Shown here one piece after another: positions 19,917 through 28,786 of a stretch of DNA of 64,000 bases (position 1 is the stretch's first letter; every line of letters starts with the position of its first letter). Both the position numbers and the translations under genes were made by a program. Source of the stretch: JAVVHH01 sp963835135 (GTDB taxonomy: Bacteria > Pseudomonadota > Alphaproteobacteria > Acetobacterales > Acetobacteraceae); assembly GCA_963835135.1 (NCBI GenBank), contig CAWIEF010000002.1, positions 558,001 to 622,000 of the forward strand, given 5' to 3'. The notes beneath the pieces were generated by a model. It saw nothing but the letters and a program-made list of their open reading frames with translations. It did not search any database and had not been told where the DNA came from.

Positions 19917-20594
19917 CTAGTCGGCGCGAAGCATGTAGCCGGAGCTTCTCACCGTGTGCAGCAAGGCGGTGTCGAACGGCTTGTCGATCTTTTGCCGCAG
20001 CCGCGACACGTGCACGTCGATAACGTTCGTCTGCGGGTCGAAGTGATAGTCCCACACGCCCTCCAGCAGCATCGTCCGCGTCACCACCTGGCCGGCATGC
20101 CGCATGAGGTACTCCAGCAGCATGAACTCGCGGGGCTGCAGGTCGATCTTGTGGTTGCGCCGTTTCACGGTGCGGGACAGCAGATCCATCTCGAGGTCGC
20201 CGACTTGCAGCCGTGTCTCCGGCCCCGCCGCCCGCCGGCGCCGCGCCAAAGCCTCGACGCGTGCGAGCAACTCGCTGAACGCAAACGGCTTGGTCAGGTA
20301 GTCGTCGCCGCCGGCCTTCAGACCGCGCACCCGGTCGTCGACTTGCGCCATCGCGGAGAGGAACATCACGGGCGTATGGTTATCCTGGCCGCGCAGCATC
20401 TCCAGCACGCCCATGCCGTCGAGCCCGCCCGGCAACATGCGGTCGAGGATGATCGCGTCGAACTCCTGGCTAGTGGCGGCCAGCAGCCCGTCGCGCCCAT
20501 TCGCGGCATGCTCGGCCAGGTGCCCCGCTTCGCGCAGCCCTTTGACGATGAAGCCTGCGACGTCCTTGTCGTCCTCGACCACCAGTACCCGCAT
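19917..20594 (-). CDS. OmpR/PhoB-family response regulator
   Basis: This 225-residue protein has a receiver domain with acidic pocket EDD (residues 7-9), phosphoacceptor Asp51 (IILDRMLPGG) and the Lys of DDYLTKPFAF. A winged-helix DNA-binding domain follows, ending VHVSRLRQKIDKPF. It is the cognate regulator of the kinase encoded next on the same transcript. A strong GGAGGAG site precedes the ATG, which lies 2 bases after the protease stop. Targets are unknown. Confidence 0.95.
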   Translation of the reverse strand: MRVLVVEDDKDVAGFIVKGLREAGHLAEHAANGRDGLLAATSQEFDAIILDRMLPGGLDGMGVLEMLRGQDNHTPVMFLSAMAQVDDRVRGLKAGGDDYLTKPFAFSELLARVEALARRRRAAGPETRLQVGDLEMDLLSRTVKRRNHKIDLQPREFMLLEYLMRHAGQVVTRTMLLEGVWDYHFDPQTNVIDVHVSRLRQKIDKPFDTALLHTVRSSGYMLRAD

Positions 20595-20596
20595 AA

Positions 20597-21664
20597 TTAC
20601 TCCTCCGGCTCAGCGGGACGCCGGCCGACGGTCGCGGCGATTTCGAGCGGCCGGCCATCGCGCAGAACGCTCAATCTGGCGCCGTTTCCCGGCGGTATGC
20701 CGGCGACCGCGCGGACTAGGCCGTTGCTCGTCTCGACCTTGCTGTCGTTGACGGCCGTGATCACGTCGCCGGCCCGCAACCCGGCTCGCGCCGCCGGCCC
20801 GGTCCGGTCAACGGTCGCGATCCGCACCCCGCCGCCACGCGTCTGCGTTTCGCTGATGGCGACGCCGAGCCAGCCACGGTCAATCCGGCCATTCTGGCGC
20901 AGACCGTCCACCACGCCCTGAGCGATCTCGCTCGGCACTGCGAACCCGATCCCGACCGAACCGCCAGTCGGCGACACGATCGCGGTGTTCACGGCCACGA
21001 CCTCGCCGTTCATGTTGAAAGTCGGGCCACCGGAATTGCCCGGGTTGATCGGCGCGTCGATCTGCAGGAAGTCGTCGAACGCTCCGGCCCCGATGTCGCG
21101 TCCCCGCGCGGAGACGATGCCAGCCGTGACCGACGCGCCGACCCCGAACGGATTGCCGGCCGCCAGGATCCAGTCCCCGACCTGCACGGCGCGGCTGTCG
21201 CCCCAGCTCACATACGGCAGCTTCTTGTCGGTCGCGATGCGGATGACCGCGATGTCGGTCACCGGGTCCACGCCGATGACCCGGCCCGGCAGGTCCTGCC
21301 CATCGGACAGCGTCACGGTGATCCTCGAGGCGTGACCGACCACGTGGCTGTTGGTGACGATGATCCCGGACGGGTCGACGATGAAACCGGCGCCGGCGCC
21401 CCGCACTGGTTGACGCCGCAGCCGGTCGCGCAGCACGCGCTCGGCCGGCGTGCCGCGCAGCTCAGGCGGCAGCTCGACCGCAGCCTGAGCGCCCTCGATG
21501 ACGGCGATGTTCACCACGGCCGGTGCGACGCGCTTGACGAGCGGCGCGAAACTGGTCGGACCCGCGATCGGCGGCCCGGATTGGCCCAGCGGCGGCGGCG
21601 TGACGGCACATCCCGCCAGCGCGAGTGTCCAGCCGACCAAAACGCCGCATACCCTCTTATTCAT
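20597..21664 (-). CDS. DegP/HtrA-like lipoprotein serine protease with PDZ domain
   Basis: This 355-residue trypsin-fold protease has a lipobox LALAGC with Cys19, so the mature protein is probably a lipid-anchored envelope enzyme. The catalytic triad is readable: His in TNSHVVGH, Asp in DPVTDIAVIRI and Ser in PGNSGGPTFN. One C-terminal PDZ domain (WLGVAIS to VLRDG) follows. I chose ATG 21664 because it puts the lipobox at the right distance. An upstream ATG at 21715 would overlap hrpB. It heads the operon with the two-component system, a layout seen for envelope-stress sensors. Confidence 0.88.
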   Translation of the reverse strand: MNKRVCGVLVGWTLALAGCAVTPPPLGQSGPPIAGPTSFAPLVKRVAPAVVNIAVIEGAQAAVELPPELRGTPAERVLRDRLRRQPVRGAGAGFIVDPSGIIVTNSHVVGHASRITVTLSDGQDLPGRVIGVDPVTDIAVIRIATDKKLPYVSWGDSRAVQVGDWILAAGNPFGVGASVTAGIVSARGRDIGAGAFDDFLQIDAPINPGNSGGPTFNMNGEVVAVNTAIVSPTGGSVGIGFAVPSEIAQGVVDGLRQNGRIDRGWLGVAISETQTRGGGVRIATVDRTGPAARAGLRAGDVITAVNDSKVETSNGLVRAVAGIPPGNGARLSVLRDGRPLEIAATVGRRPAEPEE

Positions 21665-21698
21665 CCAGTCTCTCACCGCATCGTCCAACCATCTCGCA

Positions 21699-24116
21699 TC
21701 ACTTTTGACCTGCAACGACGCCTGACGCCACCGGGTTCTCCGGCCAGTCGTGTCGCGGGTAGCGCCCGCGCATGTCGCGCCGGGCGTCGGCCCAGGCCCC
21801 CCGCCAAAACCCGGCCAGATCCGCCGTGATCGCGATCGGCCGTCCGGCCGGCGACAACAGCGCGAGCCGCATCGGGATCCGCCCGCCCGCCAGCCGCGGC
21901 GTTTCGCTCAGCCCATAGAACGCTTGCGCGCGCGCCGACGCGAGCGGCACCGGCTCCAGGTAGTCGACCGCGGCTCGCCCGGCTGGCAGCGCGAGATGGC
22001 TCGGCAACTCCCGCTCGATCGCCCGCGCAGGCTCCCAGCCCAGCCGCTCCGCAAGCAATCGCGTCAGGTCGAGCGCCGCCACTCCCGACAATCGCGAGAC
22101 CCCGAGCAAGTGCGGCTCCAACCAGTCGCCGGCCTCGGCCGACAGGGCGGCATCGGACAGGTCCGGGGTGTTCGGATGGATCGTTCGCCAAAGGGCGGCG
22201 CGCGCCTGCAATTGCCGGGCGGCGTCGGTCCACGGCAACTTGGTCAGATCGCCGGCGATCACTCCGGTGAGGACCCGCGCCGCGTCTGCCGGGTCAGCGG
22301 CCGCGGTCCGATCCTCCAGCACCAGTGCCCCGAGCCGCCGCCGCCGCCGCGACAGCACCGCGCCGGTCGCCGCGTCGAACCCGCTCTCCACGGTCATGGT
22401 GCACCGGGCTGCGATCGCCGCCGGGTCCAGGGGCGCGGCCAGCTTGATCCGCGCCGACGCCTTCAGGTCCAGGCTGGCGACGACGAGCAGGCTGGCGCTG
22501 GCGAGCTTGTCGGACGTGGGCAGCTTCGCACCCCCGCCGCCGGAGAGGCGGAACGACCCGATCTCGCTCCGCCGCTGGGCGATCCGGTCCGGAAACGCTG
22601 CGGCCAGCAACGGCCCCGGGTCGCCCTCGGCTACGTCCTTCACCCGCAGGCGGCTGCGGTACTGCGCAGCTTGCCGCTTGATCCGGCTCGCCGCTCCGCG
22701 GTCGATCTCCGCCGCGCCCGTGGCCATGCCCTCCAGCCGCAACCGGATGTCCGCGGGCGGCTCCCGCCCCCGCATCGGGTCGCGCTCTTCCAGCAACGCC
22801 GCCATCTCGGCCGCCAGCGCCTGCTGGCCGGGCCCTGCCGCGGTCAGCATCATCGCCGCCAGTCGCGGATGCGCACCGAGCGCCGCCATCGATCGGCCGA
22901 GCGCGGTTATCCGTCCCGTCCCGTCCAGCGCGCCCAATTCGGTCAGCAATGCCGCCCCCGCCGCAAGCGCCCCGGCCGGCGGCGGGTCCGGAAACGAAAG
23001 CTCGGCCGGCGGCGTGCCCCAGGCCGCACAATCCAGTACCAGGCCGGACAGCTCTGCCTCGAGGATGTTCGGCCGATCGAACGGCGTCATGCCCCGGTGC
23101 GCTGCCGCCGTCCAGAGCCGGATCGCCGCTCCCGCGGCCTCGCGGCCCGCCCGCCCGGCCCGCTGATCTGCCGCTGCGCGACTGATCCGCACCGTGGTCA
23201 GGCGCGTCAATCCGGTGGCCGTATCCATCCGCGGGATGCGTCGCCAGCCGCCATCGACCACGATACGCACCCCGGGCACCGTCAGCGACGTCTCCGCGAT
23301 GCTCGTCGCCAGCACGACCCGGCGCCCGTCAGCCGGCCGCAGCGCCCGATCCTGCTCCGCCGGCGGCAGGTCTCCATGCAGCGGCAGCACCAGCGCGCCG
23401 CATCCAAACAGCAAAGTTTCGGTCCGCCTGATCTCCCCCATCCCTGGAAGGAAAGCCAACAGGTCGCCGTCGTGCTCCACCAGTGCCGCGCGGATCGCCC
23501 GCGCCATCGCCTCCGGCAGGTCCCGCGGGTCCATCACATCCCGTGCCGCATGGCTGACGGTCACGGGGAACATGCGCCCTGCGCTCTCGATGACGGGCCC
23601 ATCCAGCAGCGCCGACAGCCGTGCGCCGTCGAGCGTCGCCGACATCGCGAGCAGGCGCAGCTCCGGCCGCAGCACCTTCTGCAGGTCCAGGCACAGGGCC
23701 AACGCCAGATCGCCTTCCAGCGCCCGCTCGTGCACCTCGTCGAGCACGACCGCCGCGACACCTTCGAGCGTCGGATCGGATTGCAGCCGCCGCACCAGCA
23801 ATCCCTCGGTCACCACCTCGATCCGCGTCGCGGGCGACACAGCGGTTTCGAGGCGGGTCCGGAACCCGGCCGTCTGTCCGACGGTCTCACCGATCAGCTG
23901 CGCCATCCGCGTCGCGGCCGCACGCGCAGCCAGCCGCCGCGGCTCGAGCACGACGATGCGTCCATCGCCGCGCCAGGGGGCATCCAGCAGTGCAAGCGGC
24001 ACAGTGGTGGTCTTGCCGGCGCCCGGCGGCGCGACCAGCACCGCGTTCGACCGCTGCGCGAGCGCGTCCAGCAAGCGGGGGAGGGCGTCAAGAACGGGGA
24101 GGTCGGGTAACTGCAT
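21699..24116 (-). CDS. hrpB: ATP-dependent helicase HrpB
   Basis: This 805-residue DExH-box helicase has motif I APPGAGKTT, motif II DEVH (VVLDEVHERALEG), motif III SATLDG and motif VI region QRAGRAGREAAG. The domain order and C-terminal extension match bacterial HrpB, a DEAH/RHA helicase of uncertain role whose loss is usually mild. I chose ATG 24116 (MQLPDLPVLDALP); a TTG at 24146 is in frame. It is encoded just upstream of the protease and two-component genes. The divergent dsbD-like gene starts 29 bases away. Confidence 0.92.
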   Translation of the reverse strand: MQLPDLPVLDALPRLLDALAQRSNAVLVAPPGAGKTTTVPLALLDAPWRGDGRIVVLEPRRLAARAAATRMAQLIGETVGQTAGFRTRLETAVSPATRIEVVTEGLLVRRLQSDPTLEGVAAVVLDEVHERALEGDLALALCLDLQKVLRPELRLLAMSATLDGARLSALLDGPVIESAGRMFPVTVSHAARDVMDPRDLPEAMARAIRAALVEHDGDLLAFLPGMGEIRRTETLLFGCGALVLPLHGDLPPAEQDRALRPADGRRVVLATSIAETSLTVPGVRIVVDGGWRRIPRMDTATGLTRLTTVRISRAAADQRAGRAGREAAGAAIRLWTAAAHRGMTPFDRPNILEAELSGLVLDCAAWGTPPAELSFPDPPPAGALAAGAALLTELGALDGTGRITALGRSMAALGAHPRLAAMMLTAAGPGQQALAAEMAALLEERDPMRGREPPADIRLRLEGMATGAAEIDRGAASRIKRQAAQYRSRLRVKDVAEGDPGPLLAAAFPDRIAQRRSEIGSFRLSGGGGAKLPTSDKLASASLLVVASLDLKASARIKLAAPLDPAAIAARCTMTVESGFDAATGAVLSRRRRRLGALVLEDRTAAADPADAARVLTGVIAGDLTKLPWTDAARQLQARAALWRTIHPNTPDLSDAALSAEAGDWLEPHLLGVSRLSGVAALDLTRLLAERLGWEPARAIERELPSHLALPAGRAAVDYLEPVPLASARAQAFYGLSETPRLAGGRIPMRLALLSPAGRPIAITADLAGFWRGAWADARRDMRGRYPRHDWPENPVASGVVAGQK

Positions 24117-24132
24117 ATCGGGCGTACCGGTG

Positions 24133-24138
24133 TATATA
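24133..24138 (+). promoter_or_regulatory. Possible -10 box of a leaderless dsbD-like transcript
   Basis: TATATA ends 7 bases before the ATG at 24146, inside a 29-base divergent gap with no Shine-Dalgarno sequence. If used, transcription would begin at the start codon. The same AT-rich core could serve hrpB on the other strand. Confidence 0.35.
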
Positions 24139-24145
24139 GAGCGCA

Positions 24146-26158
24146 ATGCGTTTTGCCCTGCCTCTTCTCGCGCTGTTGTCGGTCGCCCCCGCTGTTGCGG
24201 CGGAAAGCCCGCCCGTCCGCACGCCGCGCGTCACGGCCACGCTCGTCGCCGACACCGACGCCGTGGCGGCCGGGATCGCGTTCCACCTTGGATTGCGCCT
24301 GCAGCTCGCGCCGGGCTGGCATACCTATTGGCGGAATCCGGGGGATGCCGGCCTCGCACCGGAGCTGACGCTCGACGTGCCGGCGGGGCCGATCGCCTGG
24401 CCGGCGCCGGTGCGTCTGCCCGAGGGTCCCCTGATGACCTACGGCTATACCGGCGCGGTGCTGCTCCCGGTGACGGTGACGCCACGGACGGATGGGTTGC
24501 ATATCACTGCCTCGGCCACCTGGCTGGTCTGCGCCAAGATCTGCGTGCCCGAGGAGGGCCGCTTCACGCTCGACCTTCCCGCCGGCCCTCCGTCGCCCTC
24601 CGCCGAAGCACCGCTTTTTGCCGCCGCCGCCGCGCACACGCCGCGGCCGTCGCCATTTCCGGCCCGTATCGCGCCGGACGGCACGCTCACGCTCACGGGC
24701 GCCGAGCTGACGCCTGCTACGGTCGCCGATGCCTGGTTCATCCCCGACAACGACGGGGCCATCCAGCCCAGCGCGCCGCAGACGGCGGACGTGCAGGATG
24801 GCGCGGTCGCGATCCACCTCAAGCCGTTCAAGATTGCGCCGGCATCGCTTGCCGGTGTGGTGGTGCTGCATGACCGGAGCGGGGAAGAGAGCCTGCTTGC
24901 CATTGACGCCTCGCCCGGGGCCGCTCCTGAGTCTCGCACGCTGCCGCTGGTCGAGGCGCTGCTGTTCGCGTTGGCGGGCGGGTTCATCCTCAACCTGATG
25001 CCCTGCGTCTTCCCGATCCTGGCCATGAAGGCGATGGCGCTGGCGCGGCTTTCGGGCAGCGAGCGCCGGGTCGTGCGGGGGCATGCGGCGTCGTACATGG
25101 CCGGGGTCGTTCTGGCGTTCGCCGGTCTCGGCGCCACCTTGCTCGCGTTGCGTGGGGCCGGCAGTGCGGCCGGCTGGGGGTTTCAGTTCCAGTCGCCGAT
25201 CACGGTGACGCTGCTCGCATGGGTGCTGTTCGCCGTCGGCCTGAACCTTTCCGGCGTGTTCACCGTCGGCGGGCGGCTGTCCGGCGTCGGCCAGGGACTC
25301 GCCTCGCGCGGCGGCCATGCCGGCAGCTTCGGCACCGGCGTGCTCGCCGTGCTGGTCGCCACGCCGTGTACCGCGCCGTTCATGGGCGCCGCGATCGCCG
25401 CCGCGCTGGCGGCGCCGGCGCCGCTGACAATGCTGGTCTTCGTGGCGATGGGGCTCGGTTTGGCTCTGCCCTACGCGCTCCTGGCCCTAGCGCCGGACTT
25501 GGCCCGCGCGCTGCCGCGCCCCGGGCGGTGGATGGACGTGCTGCGTGGTGCGCTTGCGTTCCCCATGTATGGGGCGGCCGTCTGGCTTCTTTGGGTCGTC
25601 AGTCTCGAGGCCGGCGAAGCGGGGGTGCTGACGCTGGCCAGCGGCGCGCTGCTGCTCGGCCTCGCCGGGTGGGCGCTGGGTCTGGCGCAGCGCGCCGCAG
25701 GGCGGGCCCGCGGCTTCGGCCGGTCCGTCGCGGTGGTGGCTGTCGTTGGCGCGTTCGCCACGCTCGTTGGTTTGGAGGCACGGCCTCGCCAGCCCACGGC
25801 CATTCAAACCGAGGCCGCCGAGCACTTCACGCCCGACCGCCTCGCCGCGCTTCGCGCTGAGGGCCGCCCGGTCTTCGTCAACATGACCGCGGCCTGGTGC
25901 GTGACCTGCCTCGTCAACGAACGGGTCGCTTTGCGGCCGGACAAGGTTCGCGCCGCGTTCGCCCAACACGGCGTCGCCTACCTCAAGGGGGATTGGACCA
26001 CCGGCGACCCGGCCATCACCGCGTTCCTCCGCGCCCACGCCCGCGACGGCGTCCCGCTCTATGTCCTCTATCCCGCCGGTAACGCCGAACCGACCGTGCT
26101 GCCGCAAATCCTGACCGAGGCGGCGATGCTGTCCGAGCTGGGTAAATTGGGCGGCTGA
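24146..26158 (+). CDS. DsbD/ScsB-like thiol:disulfide interchange protein
   Basis: This 670-residue membrane reductase moves electrons from cytoplasmic thioredoxin to periplasmic disulfides. A signal peptide (residues 1-19, ending VAAES) leads into an N-terminal DsbD-alpha-like domain with CAKICVP. The eight-segment core holds the Cys pair in NLMPCVFP and VATPCTAPFMG. The C-terminal thioredoxin domain has the active site AWCVTC. The long N-terminal domain is closer to ScsB-type proteins than to E. coli DsbD. The S9 peptidase gene follows with a 1-base gap, implying one transcript. Confidence 0.92.
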   Translation: MRFALPLLALLSVAPAVAAESPPVRTPRVTATLVADTDAVAAGIAFHLGLRLQLAPGWHTYWRNPGDAGLAPELTLDVPAGPIAWPAPVRLPEGPLMTYGYTGAVLLPVTVTPRTDGLHITASATWLVCAKICVPEEGRFTLDLPAGPPSPSAEAPLFAAAAAHTPRPSPFPARIAPDGTLTLTGAELTPATVADAWFIPDNDGAIQPSAPQTADVQDGAVAIHLKPFKIAPASLAGVVVLHDRSGEESLLAIDASPGAAPESRTLPLVEALLFALAGGFILNLMPCVFPILAMKAMALARLSGSERRVVRGHAASYMAGVVLAFAGLGATLLALRGAGSAAGWGFQFQSPITVTLLAWVLFAVGLNLSGVFTVGGRLSGVGQGLASRGGHAGSFGTGVLAVLVATPCTAPFMGAAIAAALAAPAPLTMLVFVAMGLGLALPYALLALAPDLARALPRPGRWMDVLRGALAFPMYGAAVWLLWVVSLEAGEAGVLTLASGALLLGLAGWALGLAQRAAGRARGFGRSVAVVAVVGAFATLVGLEARPRQPTAIQTEAAEHFTPDRLAALRAEGRPVFVNMTAAWCVTCLVNERVALRPDKVRAAFAQHGVAYLKGDWTTGDPAITAFLRAHARDGVPLYVLYPAGNAEPTVLPQILTEAAMLSELGKLGG

Positions 26159-26159
26159 C

Positions 26160-28046
26160 ATGGACCTGATCCCGCGCAAGCTGCTGTTCGGCAATCCCGA
26201 GCGCATGGCGCCGCGGATCAGCCCCGATGGCAGGTGGATCGCGTGGATTGCCCCTCGCGACGGCATCATGAACATCTGGATCGCGCCCTCGGCCGATCTC
26301 GCCGCCGCTCGCCCGCTCACCGCATCGGCCCGGCCGCTCAATGGGTTCGAGTGGGCCTTCGACCGCCGCCACATCCTCTTCACGGACGACATCAACGGCG
26401 ACGAGAACCGCCGCGTCTGGGCCGTTACGATCGAGACTGCCGCCGCTCGCTTGTTGACGCCCGAGCGCGGCGTAGCGGCCGGACTCGCTGCCGTTTCGCC
26501 CGATCGGCCCGACACGATCCTCGTCCTCGTCAACGAGCGCGACCCCGCCTACCACGACCTCCGCGCCATCGACCTCGCGAGTGGCCAGCATGAGACCGTG
26601 TTCGAGAACACCGGGGGCTACAACAGCCAGTGGGTCGATTGGAGCCTACGCGTCCGCCTGGTCCGCCGCGAGAACCGTGAGGCTGGCGGCAGCACGTTTC
26701 ACCGCTGGCAGGATGGCCAGGCCGAAGCCCTGTTCGACACAGCCCACGAAGACGACACAGGCACCTATTGCGCTGGGTTCGAACGCGACGGCGCGCATCA
26801 TCTTCTCGTCTCCACCGTCGGCCGCAACACAGGCGCCCTGTTCCGGGTCGACACCTCGACCGGCGTCCGCACGCTGCTGGCCGCGGACGACCGATCCGAT
26901 CTGACCAGCATCCTGCGCGACCCGGCGACCGGCCAGGTCCTCGCTGTCGGCTTCAATCATCTCCGGCGCGAGTGGCGCGCCATCGACCCGGCCGTCGCCG
27001 CCGACCTCGCCCGCCTCTCCGAGGCGGCCGGGTCGCTGGACTTCAACGTCTACAGCCAGACCGAGGACGGCACCCGCTGGGTGGTGATCTTCCACGGCCC
27101 CACTCAGCCCGGCGCCTATCTTCTCTATGATCGGACTGCCGGCACCCTGATGCCGCTGTTCGACTTCCGCCCCGCCCTCACACCCTACCGCCTCGCGCCG
27201 ATGCACCCTGTTGTCATCCGCTCCCGCGACGGCCTCGATCTCGTTAGCTACCTGACCCTGCCGGCAGCCATCTTCGGCGATCGGCCGCCGGCTCCGCTGC
27301 CAATGGTGCTCTCGGTTCATGGCGGTCCTTGGGGTCGCAACGCCTACGGCTTCGATGGCGAGCATCAATGGCTCGCCAGCCGCGGCTATGCCGTGCTCTC
27401 GGTCAACTACCGCGCCTCGACCGGCTTCGGAAAAGCGTTCGTCAACGCCGGGGACCACGAGCACGCCGGCAAGATGCACGACGATCTGATCGACGCGGTC
27501 GAGTGGGCGATCGGCCAAGGCATCGCCGAGCGTGACCGGGTTGCGATCCGCGGCGCGTCTTATGGCGGCTATGCCACGCTGGTCGGCCTTACCTTCACGC
27601 CGGACGTGTTCTGTTGCGGCTGCAGCCTGGTCGGCATCTCCAACCTGGTGACCCTGATGGAGAGCCTGCCTCCGTATTGGCATGCGATGCAGAACCTGTT
27701 CTACCGCCGCTATGCCGACCCTCGCACGGAAGAAGGGAAAGCGTGGCTCTGGTCGCGCTCCCCGCTGTCTCGGGTCGACCAGATCAGCAAGCCGCTCCTG
27801 CTCGGCCACGGCCAGAACGACGTGCGCTGCAAGGTGGCCGAATCCGACCAAATCGTTGCCGCCATGCGCGAGCGAGGGCTGCCAGTGCGCTACCTGGTCT
27901 ACCCGGACGAAGGCCACGGCTTCACCCGTCCCGAAAATCGCCTATCCTTTCTGGCGATGGAGGAGGCGTTCTTCGCGGAACATCTCGGCGGCGCCTGTGA
28001 ACTAGTCGGCGATGACCTCGCCGGCTCGAGCATGGTGGAAGGCTAG
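26160..28046 (+). CDS. S9 family (prolyl oligopeptidase-like) peptidase
   Basis: This 628-residue serine peptidase has an N-terminal beta-propeller region (about 1-370, including SPDGRWIAWIAPRDG) and a C-terminal alpha/beta-hydrolase domain. The catalytic Ser is in RGASYGGYA, Asp in HGQNDVRC and His in DEGHGF. No signal peptide is visible, so it is probably cytoplasmic and degrades short peptides. It follows the dsbD-like gene directly and overlaps the convergent vWA-like gene by four bases. Confidence 0.92.
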   Translation: MDLIPRKLLFGNPERMAPRISPDGRWIAWIAPRDGIMNIWIAPSADLAAARPLTASARPLNGFEWAFDRRHILFTDDINGDENRRVWAVTIETAAARLLTPERGVAAGLAAVSPDRPDTILVLVNERDPAYHDLRAIDLASGQHETVFENTGGYNSQWVDWSLRVRLVRRENREAGGSTFHRWQDGQAEALFDTAHEDDTGTYCAGFERDGAHHLLVSTVGRNTGALFRVDTSTGVRTLLAADDRSDLTSILRDPATGQVLAVGFNHLRREWRAIDPAVAADLARLSEAAGSLDFNVYSQTEDGTRWVVIFHGPTQPGAYLLYDRTAGTLMPLFDFRPALTPYRLAPMHPVVIRSRDGLDLVSYLTLPAAIFGDRPPAPLPMVLSVHGGPWGRNAYGFDGEHQWLASRGYAVLSVNYRASTGFGKAFVNAGDHEHAGKMHDDLIDAVEWAIGQGIAERDRVAIRGASYGGYATLVGLTFTPDVFCCGCSLVGISNLVTLMESLPPYWHAMQNLFYRRYADPRTEEGKAWLWSRSPLSRVDQISKPLLLGHGQNDVRCKVAESDQIVAAMRERGLPVRYLVYPDEGHGFTRPENRLSFLAMEEAFFAEHLGGACELVGDDLAGSSMVEG

Positions 28047-28786
28047 CGGAACCCGATGTCCACGCTGCCGGCGCCACTCGCGCCGAGCCATAGCCGCCAG
28101 GCTTGCGCGACGCGCTGACGTTCGGGTTGCGGGAGGGGAGGGCGGCCGGGGCTGTCGTCCCGGCCGAAGCCGAACACCCGCACAGCAGCGCCGCCAAGCG
28201 TTGCCATCACGCCCTCAGACCTCAGCTTTTGCAGGACGACGGGGGGAGGAAGGCGCTTCAACTCGCGTTCCGGGATCAAGGTCGAGTTCTCGATCAGATC
28301 GGAGAACAAGAACACGTTCTGCAATTTCTGTGACCCGCCCGCATAGGGCCGCACGGCGTCGGTAACGGTGCGGAACAGGTCCGAGAACCGCGTCTCCTCC
28401 GGCTTCTGCAGCAGCGCGGCCAGCGTCTGCGCCAACTCCCGGGTGAACCCCAGCGCGTCCGACCGCGCGACCACCGGGCGGCACGACGCGAACAGCTCGC
28501 CGAGGAATCCCTCGTCCGGGCACGCCGGCTTGCATCGGTCAAACAGCTTCTCGCTCCCGGTATAGGCCCCGGTCATCGTGTAGAGCACCAGCCGGTCCCC
28601 GGCCCCGAGCCCGGCGATCATGCCGTCCAGCGCTTGCAGGAACACGCTCTTGTCGGTTGCGTCGAACGCCGTCGTCCGGTCCACCAGCAGCACCGACGTC
28701 GCGTGCCCATACGCGCAGTAATCGGTCGCGGCACGCGCCGTGCCGGTGGTAAGAATCAGCGTCAGCAGCGCGGGCAGCAGCCTCAC
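28043..28786 (-). CDS. Secreted vWA-like protein of unknown function
   Basis: I do not recognise a named family. The 247-residue product has a signal peptide (about 1-19, ending GTARA). A fold reminiscent of a von Willebrand A domain follows: SVLLVDRTTAFDATDK near the N-terminus, LGAGDRLVLYTMTG, and a later strand NVFLFSDLIENS. Four Cys residues (DYCAYG, DRCKPACP, ASCRP) may form disulfides. It starts with GTG in a GTGA overlap with the preceding coiled-coil membrane protein gene, so the two are very likely coupled and act together in the envelope. Confidence 0.6.
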   Translation of the reverse strand: MRLLPALLTLILTTGTARAATDYCAYGHATSVLLVDRTTAFDATDKSVFLQALDGMIAGLGAGDRLVLYTMTGAYTGSEKLFDRCKPACPDEGFLGELFASCRPVVARSDALGFTRELAQTLAALLQKPEETRFSDLFRTVTDAVRPYAGGSQKLQNVFLFSDLIENSTLIPERELKRLPPPVVLQKLRSEGVMATLGGAAVRVFGFGRDDSPGRPPLPQPERQRVAQAWRLWLGASGAGSVDIGFR

